Part shown: positions 15,933-23,662 of the stretch, one piece after another | How the letters are laid out: each line of letters starts with the position of its first letter | Position numbering within the stretch: the stretch's first letter is position 1 | Source of the DNA: a bacterium BMS3Abin03 | Lineage (GTDB): Bacteria > Bacteroidota > Ignavibacteria > Ignavibacteriales > Ignavibacteriaceae | Length of the DNA stretch: 44,365 nt | Direction of reading: 5' to 3' | Assembly: GCA_002898075.1 (NCBI GenBank) | Contig: BDSV01000018.1 | Location: 1-44,365, forward strand | Made by a program: the position numbers and the translations under genes | Notes under the pieces: generated by a model | The model's database searches: none | Seen by the model: only the letters and a program-made list of their open reading frames with translations | What the model was told of the DNA's origin: nothing

Positions 15933-17162
15933 ATGAAAAAATTAGTGATTCTCGGTGCCGGGACCGCAGGCACAATGATGTTAAATAAACTCTATAACGC
16001 ACTCGATAAAGATGAATGGCAAATTACAATTGTTGATCAGCATGAAACTCATTATTACCAACCGGGATTTTTATTCATCCCTTTCGGAATTTATGAAAAA
16101 AAAGATGTGATAAAACCAAAAAGCGACTTCTTCCCTTCGGGTATTAATGCAATCACCGCACAGATAGATAAGATTGAACCGGATAATAACAGGGTGCTTC
16201 TGAAAAATAATCAGGTTGTAACTTATGACTATTTGATTATTGCAACCGGCGCCCGCATTGCGCCTGCAGAAACAGAAGGGCTGCAGGATAAGCTGTGGCA
16301 TAAAAACATCTTCGATTTTTACACAATAGAAGGCGCAACGGCTCTTGCAAACTTCTTCAAATATTGGAAAGGCGGAAAGCTTGTTCTCAACATAACCGAG
16401 ATGCCGATCAAATGCCCGGTTGCTCCGCTGGAATTTGTTTTTCTTGCTGACTCATATTTCACTAAAAGAGGAATTCGTGATAAGGTTGACATTACTTTTG
16501 TAACTCCCCTGGACGGTGCGTTTACTAAGCCGAGGGCCTCGGCAATTCTCGGAGACTTTCTGGATAAGAAAAATATTAAGCTCATTACTGATTTCGATAT
16601 TGCAAGAGTTGATAATGATAAAAAGGAAATTATTTCCTGGGAAGAGGATGAAATTCCATTCGATGTTTTAGTTACAATTCCTACAAATACGGGTGATCCT
16701 GCTATTGAACGCAGCGGAATGGGTAATGAACTGAACTTTATACCGACAGATAAGCATACTTTAAGAGCAGAAGGTTACGATAATATTTTTGTAATTGGAG
16801 ACGCTACAGACCTGCCGAGTTCTAAAGCCGGTTCTGTTGCTCACTTCGAAGCAGATATTTTATACGAAAACTTTTTAAGCGTAATCGAAGGAAGAGAACC
16901 TCAAGCTCAATTCGACGGTCATGCAAATTGCTTTATAGAATCGGGTTTCGGGAACGGTATTTTAATCGATTTTAATTATGATACTGAACCTTTACCCGGA
17001 AAATTCCCGTTACCCGGCGTAGGTCCGTTTTCATTATTGGAAGAAACAAAGATGAACCACTACGGTAAGATAATGTTCAGGTGGATGTACTGGAACTTTC
17101 TGGTTAAAGGACTTGAACTACCTATTGAATCAAATATGTCGATGGCAGGAAAGAGGATGTAA
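15933..17162 (+). CDS. SQR-like FAD-dependent oxidoreductase
   Basis: A 409-residue flavoprotein of the sulfide:quinone oxidoreductase/NADH dehydrogenase-like group. The FAD fingerprint is VILGAGTAGTMM (residues 4-15), then HYYQPGFLFIPFG, a motif typical of SQR-like proteins. IIATGARIAP is the second nucleotide site and NIFVIGDATDLPSSKAGSVAHFEA is the C-terminal FAD motif. IKCPVAPLEF (Cys near 160) matches a conserved SQR cysteine and HANCFIE offers another near the C-terminus. The third cysteine of classical SQR (near residue 125) is absent. It may oxidise sulfide or a sulfane-sulfur thiol and pass electrons to quinone or to another acceptor. It leads DUF1641, TusE and DsrE in one operon. 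The exact reaction is not settled by sequence. Confidence 0.85.
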   Translation: MKKLVILGAGTAGTMMLNKLYNALDKDEWQITIVDQHETHYYQPGFLFIPFGIYEKKDVIKPKSDFFPSGINAITAQIDKIEPDNNRVLLKNNQVVTYDYLIIATGARIAPAETEGLQDKLWHKNIFDFYTIEGATALANFFKYWKGGKLVLNITEMPIKCPVAPLEFVFLADSYFTKRGIRDKVDITFVTPLDGAFTKPRASAILGDFLDKKNIKLITDFDIARVDNDKKEIISWEEDEIPFDVLVTIPTNTGDPAIERSGMGNELNFIPTDKHTLRAEGYDNIFVIGDATDLPSSKAGSVAHFEADILYENFLSVIEGREPQAQFDGHANCFIESGFGNGILIDFNYDTEPLPGKFPLPGVGPFSLLEETKMNHYGKIMFRWMYWNFLVKGLELPIESNMSMAGKRM

Positions 17163-17164
17163 AA

Positions 17165-17875
17165 ATGGAAGAGAAAAAAATTCAATCACAGATAAATGAA
17201 ATAAACCGGAAGTTAGATATTGTGCTCGAAGAGATAGAACTGCAAAGAAAGCATCGCAGAGAAATTGATGATCTGAAGGACGACCTGATGCGTGTCGGCA
17301 ACGATCTTTATGCAACTGCGGTAACCGAACTTGAAGATGTTCACGATTATTTGGAAACCGGTGATATACTGCACCTGGGTAAAAAGCTGCTCAGAAATGT
17401 GAAAACCATGAATAAGATGTTTGACCAGATAGAAAGCGCAAGAGATTTTCTGGAAGACGTTTCACCGCTTATTCGGGAATCGATTATTGATATAATGAAC
17501 AAGCTGGATGAATATGACAGGAAAGGATATTTCCAGTTCATTAAACAATCCGAAACGATTATTGAAAACGTTATAACTTCTTTTTCACCGGAAGATGTTA
17601 AAGCCCTCGGAGATAATATTGTTACGATACTTAACACGATTAAAAACCTTACTCAACCCGATATGCTGCAAGCAATAAATAATGCGGTATCGGTTTATAA
17701 GAAACTTGATATAGAAATCGAGGATGATGTATCTTACTTCCAGTTATTTAAAACAATGAACACACCCGAAATGCGTAAAGGAATTGCATTCGGTATTAAG
17801 TTCCTTAAGAGTTTGGCTGAGACACAAACTACAAACGGGAAATTAACGACAGTTAAAAAAGAACAAACAAATTAA
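17165..17875 (+). CDS. DUF1641 protein
   Basis: A 236-residue soluble, mostly helical protein of the DUF1641 family. The hallmark is YFQLFKTMNTPEMRKGIAFGIKFLKSL near the C-terminus, where most members read L-x-x-[DN]-P-E-x-[RQ]-[KR]-G. The N-terminal part (INEINRKLDIVLEEIELQRKHRREIDDLKDDL) is strongly coiled-coil. DUF1641 proteins occur next to SQR-like and formate-dehydrogenase genes but have no established activity. It begins 2 bp after the flavoprotein stop, which suggests that it is a partner or scaffold of that enzyme. Confidence 0.85.
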   Translation: MEEKKIQSQINEINRKLDIVLEEIELQRKHRREIDDLKDDLMRVGNDLYATAVTELEDVHDYLETGDILHLGKKLLRNVKTMNKMFDQIESARDFLEDVSPLIRESIIDIMNKLDEYDRKGYFQFIKQSETIIENVITSFSPEDVKALGDNIVTILNTIKNLTQPDMLQAINNAVSVYKKLDIEIEDDVSYFQLFKTMNTPEMRKGIAFGIKFLKSLAETQTTNGKLTTVKKEQTN

Positions 17876-17886
17876 AGGAGATAAAA

Positions 17887-18204
17887 ATGGAAACCATCGA
17901 ATTAATCGGTAGGGAAATTGAATTAGATGAGGACGGTAATCTTAAAAACATTTCAGATTGGAACGAAGAGATAGCCGTTGAACTCGCAAAACAGGAAGGC
18001 ATAGATGAATTAACCGATCGCCATTGGGCTGTTATAAATTATATGAGAAAAGAATACGAAGAAAAAGGTACTGCGCCTTCTATAAGAAGATTAACAAAAG
18101 AAAGCGGCGTTCCTACAAAAGAACTTTATCAGTTATTTCCCAAAGGTCCGGCAAAAAAAGCCGCGAGAATTGCCGGTTTGCCGAAACCCAAGGGTTGTAT
18201 TTAA
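17887..18204 (+). CDS. tusE: TusE/DsrC-family sulfur carrier protein (TusE type)
   Basis: A 105-residue member of the TusE/DsrC/DsvC family. LIGREIELDEDGNLKNISDWNEEIAVELAKQEGI and LTDRHWAVINYMRKEYEEKGTAPSIRRLTKESG are classic. The C-terminus ends LPKPKGCI, with the penultimate reactive cysteine that carries sulfur as a persulfide. The second cysteine that defines true DsrC, eleven residues upstream, is Ala here, so this is the single-cysteine TusE-like type, a sulfur relay protein and not the sulfite-reductase partner. A Shine-Dalgarno (AAAGGAG) lies 7 bp before the start. It follows DUF1641 by 11 bp and precedes a DsrE-like gene. Confidence 0.92.
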   Translation: METIELIGREIELDEDGNLKNISDWNEEIAVELAKQEGIDELTDRHWAVINYMRKEYEEKGTAPSIRRLTKESGVPTKELYQLFPKGPAKKAARIAGLPKPKGCI

Positions 18205-18221
18205 CTCGTAAAAAAATATTG

Positions 18222-18307
18222 TGTCATTCTGAGTGCAGTGAAGAATCCAAAGACAAAAATTATCACATATTATGATGATTCTTCACTTCATTCCGTTTAG
18301 AATAACA
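18222..18307. repeat. Palindromic repeat of the TGTCATTCTGAG...GAAGAATC type
   Basis: Left arm TGTCATTCTGAGTGCAGTGAAGAATC (18222-18247) and right arm GATTCTTCACTTCATTCCGTTTAGAATAACA (18277-18307) form a long imperfect hairpin with a loop of about 29 bp. This intergenic palindrome type, whose translation gives strings like CHSECSEES, is familiar from many unrelated bacterial genomes. Here it separates tusE from the DsrE-like gene and may attenuate expression of the latter. The listed frame 18024-18275 is a shadow reading into it. Confidence 0.75.
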
Positions 18308-18351
18308 ACACAGCAGAATGTGAATAGAAAAAAATTTTAGGAGAAATAATA

Positions 18352-18819
18352 ATGGCAGAGCCAATTGAAAAAGTATCAATAGTGATCTCAAAAGGATCGC
18401 TCGAAGGTGTTTACCCCGGTTTAATAATGGCTAACGGTGCAAGGATGGAAGGAATAGAGGCAACTTTGTTTTTCACATTCTTTGGGCTGGATGCAGTTAT
18501 AGACAAACGAATGGATCATCTTAAAGTAGCGACCGTTGGAAATCCCGCTTTGCACATTCCAACAATAGTTGGGGGTCTGCCGGGTATGAGTGCAATGGCT
18601 ACTAAAATGATGAGTAAAGAAATGGAAAAAATAGACATCCCCCCGGTGCGCGAATTTATTGAAATGATTCACGATGCCGGATGCGATATTTATGGATGTA
18701 AAGCTACGGTAGATATGTTTCATCTTAAAAAGGAAGATTTCTGCGAACAGGTAGATGACATTATAACTGTAGGCGACTTTTACGAAAAATCTGCCGGCGC
18801 ACAAATCATATTCACCTAA
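18352..18819 (+). CDS. DsrE/DsrF/DrsH-like sulfurtransferase-family protein
   Basis: A 155-residue DsrE-like protein of the DsrE2 type. IVISKGSLEGVYPGLIMANGARMEGIEATLFFTFFGLDAVID is the conserved N-terminal fold. GCDIYGCKATVDMFHLKKEDF carries two cysteines (near 123 and 128), one of them expected to be the active sulfur-accepting Cys. IITVGDFYEKSAGAQIIFT closes the domain. These proteins pass sulfane sulfur between carriers such as TusA/TusE and sulfur-oxidising or biosynthetic enzymes. AGGAGAAATAATAATG gives a good Shine-Dalgarno. It is separated from tusE by a palindromic repeat but is almost certainly part of the same functional cluster. Confidence 0.88.
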   Translation: MAEPIEKVSIVISKGSLEGVYPGLIMANGARMEGIEATLFFTFFGLDAVIDKRMDHLKVATVGNPALHIPTIVGGLPGMSAMATKMMSKEMEKIDIPPVREFIEMIHDAGCDIYGCKATVDMFHLKKEDFCEQVDDIITVGDFYEKSAGAQIIFT

Positions 18820-19343
18820 ACAAATTACTTAACTTAAGTTGAGCGGTAATTTTGGAAAACTGTTTTAACAGTTTTAAATTTTATACGGTCAACTTGAGTT
18901 AATTAATACATAATCAAATCATTGTGGATTATACTATGATCTAAAATTAATTTAATTCAATTTACGGTGCTTTTTTGCAAAGAAGAAAGAATAACATATC
19001 CTTCAATCAATCTAAAAATTAAAAGAAAACATCCCAAAAGTCTGGAAATTGTCTCGCCGGACTTTACCGAAGACATTCCTTTGGAGAATCCCAGCTTCTC
19101 ATTTCATCTATTTAAAGGTCTGTTGATTATAACAGACTTTTTTTCACACAAACATTTTCACCCGATTATTTATGTATTTTGAAAAATAATAGGGATATTG
19201 CAACTAAAAACATTTCCATCTTTAGTTTTAATTAAATATTTTTAGTTAGTGTTATATTCTATTATTCACAAAATAATGGGCACAAATTAATCTAACCACT
19301 ATATGAATAAAACTTATAAAAATCACATTACCGGGGTACTCTG
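18820..19343. other. Intergenic region with nested inverted repeats
   Basis: About 520 bp. At 18829-18902 a nested inverted repeat is seen: TTAACTTAAGTTGA...TCAACTTGAGTTAA around the hairpin AAAACTGTTttAACAGTTTT (near 18856-18875), which is followed by AAATTTT and may end the sulfur operon. The listed 71-codon frame 18967-19182 lacks family features and runs through the terminator below. A short frame MNKTYKNHITGVLC (19303-19347) overlaps the OmpA start as TTGA and could be a leader peptide, but this is weak. Confidence 0.5.
19114..19145 (+). terminator. Rho-independent terminator
   Basis: GGTCTGTT-gattat-AACAGACTTTTTTTTC: a stem with a T-run on the plus strand. It lies about 300 bp after the DsrE-like gene and 200 bp before the OmpA gene. 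Confidence 0.75.
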
Positions 19344-21026
19344 TTGAGAGCAATTGTTCTTTCCATTTTAGTAGGGGGAACCATTTGTTTATCTTCTTCA
19401 TTTGCACAAGTCGCTGGAGATAACGGTTTAAATATTTTATCCGGTAGATGGGTTATATCCGCTGAAAACGGAATTACACATACAAAATCAGATTTTAAGA
19501 ATGCTTTATCTGATTATTACGCACGTTTTATGAGCGAATATTTCTTCCCCACTCAGTCGATTGGTATTTTTGGTTTAAGGGCATTTTCAGGAATAGGACG
19601 CCTTAGCGGGAGTGGTGGAGTTTCTAATTATCCGAAAGATGAGTTTAGAACTTCGATAGTACTTGCAGGTGCAGGTATAGATTATGTTTTAACAGTTAGT
19701 GATAAGTTATTTCCCTTTATCTATGCAGGTGCTTCCTATCTTTATTTCGATCCCTCAGATATAGACGGCAACAAGCTGCCCAACAATGCATCGGGAAAAT
19801 ATTCGCTTCAGGAAGTGTCTTATCAAGGCGAGCTTGGAATTAGATTTATGCTAAACAAAAATTTTAGTTTAAACATTAATGCTTCGCTGAATTATGTGTA
19901 CAGTGATGAATTAGATGACATTATTGCAGGAAGGGACAACGATATATTCTTTACAATGATGGGTGGTTTTTCGTACTATTTCGATGCCATATTTGATTCA
20001 GATAAAGACGGGGTTGAAGATCAGGATGATGCATGTCCCGATACACCAGTCGGTGTTAGGGTTAATGAATTCGGCTGCCCAATAGATACCGATCGTGATG
20101 GAGTACCCGATTACCTGGACAAATGTCCCCAGACACGGTCGAATATTATTGTCGGTAAAGATGGTTGCCCGCTTGATAGTGATAGTGATGGGGTACCCGA
20201 TTACCTAGATCAATGCTTTAATACACCTTTAGGTGTACCTGTTAATAAACGAGGTTGTCCATTCGATAGTGATGGTGATGGAGTACCCGATTATATGGAT
20301 AAATGCCCTAAAACTCCTTCCGGAACTGAGGTGAATAAATTTGGATGCCCGACAGAATCGCAGGGAAAAGAGCTGTCGAAGATACCAAAAATAGTTCTTT
20401 CGGGTGAGGTGAATTTTGCACCGGGTAAATCCGAGTTTCATCCCGATGCGAATGCGGTGCTTAAAATAGCTGCTGTTCTTAAAGATAACCCCGATACACA
20501 ATGGAAAATAGAGGGTCATACAGATAACATAGGATCATACGAATTTAATAAAAAGCTATCCTTAGAGAGAGCACGGTCTGTTGCAAATTATCTTATTGAT
20601 AATGGGATTGAAGCATCAAGACTTCAAGTAGTTGGTCTCGGACCTGATTTTCCAATAGGAGATAATTCAACTGCTTCCGGCAGAGCATTAAACCGCCGGG
20701 TTACAATCGAAATGGTAGACAGTATTGCAAAGGAGGATCAATATGTTCCACCGGTTAAAAAAGCTCGGTATAATTCATCTATTGAACGCAATGTCGGCGA
20801 TATGATTTTTACTGATGGAAATCTTTATTGCTTCCAGCTTTCTGCCTGGCGTACTCATAAAAAAGCACAAAAGGAAGCAGATAAATTAAAGGCACGGGGT
20901 GAGAATGCTTTTATTATTAAAGTAAGTGATATACCTGGTCTTAAAGGTACCTGGTACAGAGTTAGAATAGGATATTTTAATTCCTTAAGCGAAACTAAAA
21001 AACATAAAAGAGAATTAAATAAATAG
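19344..21026 (+). CDS. OmpA-family protein with TSP3 repeats and C-terminal SPOR domain
   Basis: A 560-residue envelope protein, read from TTG 19344. After a signal peptide (ending SSSFAQ) comes an outer-membrane barrel-like region of about 190 residues. Four thrombospondin type-3-like calcium repeats follow (DSDKDGVEDQDDACPDTPVG, DTDRDGVPDYLDKCPQT, DSDSDGVPDYLDQC, DSDGDGVPDYMDKCPKT). Next is a complete OmpA-like peptidoglycan-binding domain (about 355-460) with WKIEGHTDNIGSYEFNKKLSLERARSV and GRALNRRVTIEM. The last ~70 residues (FQLSAWRTHKKAQKEADKLKARGENAFIIKV...WYRVRIGYF) are a SPOR domain, which binds denuded glycan strands at division sites. Having two peptidoglycan-binding domains is unusual. 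It probably links the outer membrane to the wall. The TTG start is supported only by the signal peptide. Confidence 0.9.
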   Translation: MRAIVLSILVGGTICLSSSFAQVAGDNGLNILSGRWVISAENGITHTKSDFKNALSDYYARFMSEYFFPTQSIGIFGLRAFSGIGRLSGSGGVSNYPKDEFRTSIVLAGAGIDYVLTVSDKLFPFIYAGASYLYFDPSDIDGNKLPNNASGKYSLQEVSYQGELGIRFMLNKNFSLNINASLNYVYSDELDDIIAGRDNDIFFTMMGGFSYYFDAIFDSDKDGVEDQDDACPDTPVGVRVNEFGCPIDTDRDGVPDYLDKCPQTRSNIIVGKDGCPLDSDSDGVPDYLDQCFNTPLGVPVNKRGCPFDSDGDGVPDYMDKCPKTPSGTEVNKFGCPTESQGKELSKIPKIVLSGEVNFAPGKSEFHPDANAVLKIAAVLKDNPDTQWKIEGHTDNIGSYEFNKKLSLERARSVANYLIDNGIEASRLQVVGLGPDFPIGDNSTASGRALNRRVTIEMVDSIAKEDQYVPPVKKARYNSSIERNVGDMIFTDGNLYCFQLSAWRTHKKAQKEADKLKARGENAFIIKVSDIPGLKGTWYRVRIGYFNSLSETKKHKRELNK

Positions 21027-21478
21027 ATCTCAAATTGACCGGTTAAAATCTTCAACTGTTAAAACAGTTAGTAATTAGGGTTTTCGTTTTATTAACTTGA
21101 GTAAATAGATTTAAGTGTCGATTAATTGCTATTGTAATTCTTCATATCGTAAATCTTAAATGTGAAACATTAATATCTTAAAGATCGCAGCGTTCTGGAA
21201 AAGTTTATAAAAATAACCCGGCAATTCAACTCAACAATAATGTCGCACAAAACCTGCATAGCAATCTTCAAATACGCTGGGGAAAGAACACAAGATAGTA
21301 CAAAGCACCGTAGGAATTTTTAAAGTGTGTTGCATACACTATATTTTAATTGGTTTTCGGATTTTACCAAAAACTCTCTTTTCAAGAAATGATAAAGGCG
21401 AATTTATAATAAAACCAAAATCCGAAAACCAATTTGTAAAAGGTATATATTCAGCTATCTAAAACAAATAATTTTATG
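21027..21478. other. Intergenic region between convergent genes
   Basis: About 450 bp without a gene. It holds the hairpin AACTGTTAAAACAGTT (21054-21069) with a nearby TTAACTTGAGTAAA (21092-21105), a relative of the nested repeat at 18829-18902, and a MITE-like inverted-repeat element (21348-21434, listed separately). Confidence 0.5.
21348..21434. repeat. MITE-like inverted-repeat element, copy I
   Basis: A perfect 18-bp inverted repeat, AATTGGTTTTCGGATTTT (21348-21365) and AAAATCCGAAAACCAATT (21417-21434), encloses about 50 bp. The bases after the right arm, TGTAAAAGGTATATATT, are also found after the right arm of copy III (36372-36390), so the unit extends to about 21450. Confidence 0.8.
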
Positions 21479-22138
21479 CTACATATCATGGCAGGTAAAA
21501 CATAACTCGCTTCGTACCATAGTGATTTTAAGCGTTAATCCATTTTTAATTGTTTGTCTTTCATCCATAAAATGAAAGTTGTGACAAGATAAGCAAGAAA
21601 CCTTACCATCTTCCAATAAATCTTCCTCGATAGTTCCACCCAAACCGGATGGAGCTATACTGGGATCTTTTAAGTACTTGTTTTTTTGAGCTAATTGAGT
21701 ATTGTAGATAATTGAAGTTGGATGGTTTAATTCATTAATATAACTCCTATTTTTATTTGAGACATTGAACCCCGAATTCTTTATAATGAAATTATCATTC
21801 GCAATATTTCCATCGTGACAGGAAACGCACATCTTTGTTTGCGAACTGAAAATTATCCCATTATCTTTAGTAATATTACCTGAGAACTCATCAAATTCCC
21901 GAATTACAGAATTGTTATCCCAGCTTAGATAAATACTATTGTTAAGTTTTTCTACTTCTGATTCATGGCAGTAGGAACAAGAATTCATTTCTCCATCTGA
22001 ATACCTTGTTAGTTGATGGGGGTTGTAACTCAAATTTTGATCGTCCGGTGTTGTATCACCCGGGTTCAGCGTGCTGTTGCCGAATGCATATATGCACGAA
22101 CAATATGATAAAACAATTAGAACCCCAAAAAGCTTCAT
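21479..22138 (-). CDS. Tetraheme c-type cytochrome, small paralog family
   Basis: A 219-residue exported protein with a signal peptide (LSYCSCIYAFG) and four CXXCH haem sites: CSYCH, CVSCH, CLSCH and CFTCH. The region around SGLGGTIEEDLLEDGKVSCLSCH is nearly the same as in the cytochromes at 22927 and 28418, so the three are paralogs. The first haem site of those relatives is CXXCH followed by xPH; here it is CSYCHESEV, and overall the sequence is the most diverged of the set. It stands apart from the main cluster behind a terminator and about 790 bp of non-coding DNA, so it has its own promoter or is a fading duplicate. Role in periplasmic or surface electron transfer is inferred. Confidence 0.85.
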   Translation of the reverse strand: MKLFGVLIVLSYCSCIYAFGNSTLNPGDTTPDDQNLSYNPHQLTRYSDGEMNSCSYCHESEVEKLNNSIYLSWDNNSVIREFDEFSGNITKDNGIIFSSQTKMCVSCHDGNIANDNFIIKNSGFNVSNKNRSYINELNHPTSIIYNTQLAQKNKYLKDPSIAPSGLGGTIEEDLLEDGKVSCLSCHNFHFMDERQTIKNGLTLKITMVRSELCFTCHDM

Positions 22139-22662
22139 TTTAATAAGATAGTTTTAAATAATTCATTTAAATTTGAGCTTGTCATACAGATTAATGTCAA
22201 ACAGTATTCTACTTAATGTAGAACAGACAAATTCCCTGCCTTTATTTTTTTATTTGGTGAATTTTAAATCGAACAATAATGATGAGTTCGAAGAATAATC
22301 ATTTAGATGTGTCTAATGCTTTATCAATAGCAATTATTGGCATCTGGTTCGAGTATAATTATGAGAAGCTTCGTTTTATGGAATAGTGAAAATCAAATAT
22401 TTATCCTCTTTTGCACTTTATATCACACCGTGCAGTAAATTCAATTGTTGCCGAACATTCTTTGTTTGAATTATCGATAAATTAATGGGGCAAATGTTGA
22501 TTTTATACAAAGTTAAATGAATTGAGATAAGAAAATCTCGGATCGATCGTTATAAATCGGATGAAAGGAAATAAATACAAATTTATCCTGTAATATTTAC
22601 TACTATTAACCAGGCAATTATTTACTGTGCATTTAATTTTTGGAGAAGTCATAATATAATTC

Positions 22663-22783
22663 CTATTTGGTTTTTGGGTTTTTCCATGTTCTTCTCTCTT
22701 TTTACCTATCCCGACTTTTGCGGGAAGAGAGATTAGAATATGTTCATTAAAAAATCAAAATCCGAAAACCAAATTACAAATAG
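22663..22783. repeat. MITE-like inverted-repeat element, copy II
   Basis: Left arm CTATTTGGTTTTTGGGTTTT and right arm AAAATCCGAAAACCAAATTACAAATAG. The interior near the left arm (TTCCATGTTCTT...CTTTTTA) and the sequence before the right arm (GTTCATTAAAAA) match copy III at 35884-36390. Copy II therefore looks like an internally deleted relative of copy III. Confidence 0.75.
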
Positions 22784-22879
22784 ACTGAATGATTTTTTTT
22801 TGTTGCCGGAATAATATTAGAGAACTTCAGTATAAGAATTGAGTTGAACAAGTTTTGAATAAGTGAAAGAGAAAAAAAA

Positions 22880-22904
22880 AGCACTGCCGAGGCTCGACAG
22901 TGCT
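22880..22904 (-). terminator. Rho-independent terminator of the cytochrome operon
   Basis: On the minus strand AGCACTGTCGAGCCTCGGCAGTGCT is followed by TTTTTTTTT. It sits 22 bp after the pentaheme gene and closes the minus-strand cytochrome operon. Confidence 0.9.
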
Positions 22905-22926
22905 ATTAAGTATTGTATATACGAAA

Positions 22927-23610
22927 TTACTTATTATGACAGGTTAAGCAGAGTGCGCTCTTATCATTCGGAATTTTCAATGATAAACTTCTGGTAGTCA
23001 TTCCTCCATGTACAAAATGGCAACCGGAACATCCCTGTGTATTTCTTGATATGTGAACATCATGACACGAAATGCAACTTAATTGTCCGTTATCGAGCAG
23101 ATCTTCCTCAATAGTTCCACCCAATCCGGATGGGGTTATACTCGGATCGTAAAGTCCACCATCGACCTGCGATAATTGCGTATCATAAGTAAATGAAAGA
23201 GGGTGATCATTTCCCAAATTAGTACCTAAATTACCAAAGGTAACATAGTGGGTACCTCCGGTAAATCCACCATGGTTCTCAATAGCAACTGTTCCGTCAT
23301 GACATGATAAACAAAGTTTCGTTTTGCCGGTCGGTTGACCGGGGTTACCATCCATCGTTTCGCTGGAATATACTTGAAACGTTGCAACAGTATTCTGATG
23401 ATTCCATAATGGTGAATCGGGAACTTCCATATTTGCATTATGAGGAGTGTGGCAAGGACGACAAATCCTGTTGCCGCTCCAGGCAGCACCGCTGAAATCG
23501 TGATGGCTGTTTTTAATATCGATATAAAGTATTTCACCCGAAAGATCGGCTTGTTGATTAATTACCGGAAAAACAATAAAGAATAAAACAATCAATATTA
23601 CTCTTTTCAT
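22927..23610 (-). CDS. Pentaheme c-type cytochrome, small paralog family
   Basis: A 227-residue exported cytochrome. The signal peptide (MKRVILIVLFFIVFPVINQQA) is followed by five CXXCH sites: CRPCH, CLSCH, CISCH, CSGCH and CLTCH. The fourth (NTQGCSGCHFVHGG) is an extra site compared with its relatives at 28418 and 21479. Shared blocks are LCLSCHDGTVAI, LGNDHPLSFTYDTQLSQ and SGLGGTIEEDLL. CxxCHxPH at the first site is a doubled-CXXCH type motif. Strong spacing to AGGGGA supports the start. It is the last gene before the terminator at 22880 and probably acts in the periplasm or at the outer membrane with the barrel and the 11-haem protein. Confidence 0.9.
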   Translation of the reverse strand: MKRVILIVLFFIVFPVINQQADLSGEILYIDIKNSHHDFSGAAWSGNRICRPCHTPHNANMEVPDSPLWNHQNTVATFQVYSSETMDGNPGQPTGKTKLCLSCHDGTVAIENHGGFTGGTHYVTFGNLGTNLGNDHPLSFTYDTQLSQVDGGLYDPSITPSGLGGTIEEDLLDNGQLSCISCHDVHISRNTQGCSGCHFVHGGMTTRSLSLKIPNDKSALCLTCHNK

Positions 23611-23662
23611 TTTGTCCCCTATAATATGTTTATAAATTAAATTTAATCATTTTATTTAATGC

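Larger units (their letters stand above)
22139..22926. other. Long non-coding stretch
   Basis: About 790 bp between two cytochrome genes. It contains MITE-like copy II (22663-22783) and the terminator of the upstream cytochrome (22880-22904). The remaining ~500 bp show no convincing ORF; a 35-codon frame at 22279-22386 has no supporting signals. Promoter sequences for the tetraheme gene should lie just above 22138. Confidence 0.5.

Noticed and set aside
18024-18275. 83-codon frame over tusE and the palindromic repeat
   Set aside because: Shadow of tusE; its end (CHSECSEES) is the translation of the repeat.
18967-19182. 71-codon frame before the OmpA gene
   Set aside because: No recognisable domain, runs through a good terminator hairpin.
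22279-22386. 35-codon frame between two cytochrome genes
   Set aside because: Too short with no ribosome site or coding bias; kept as non-coding.
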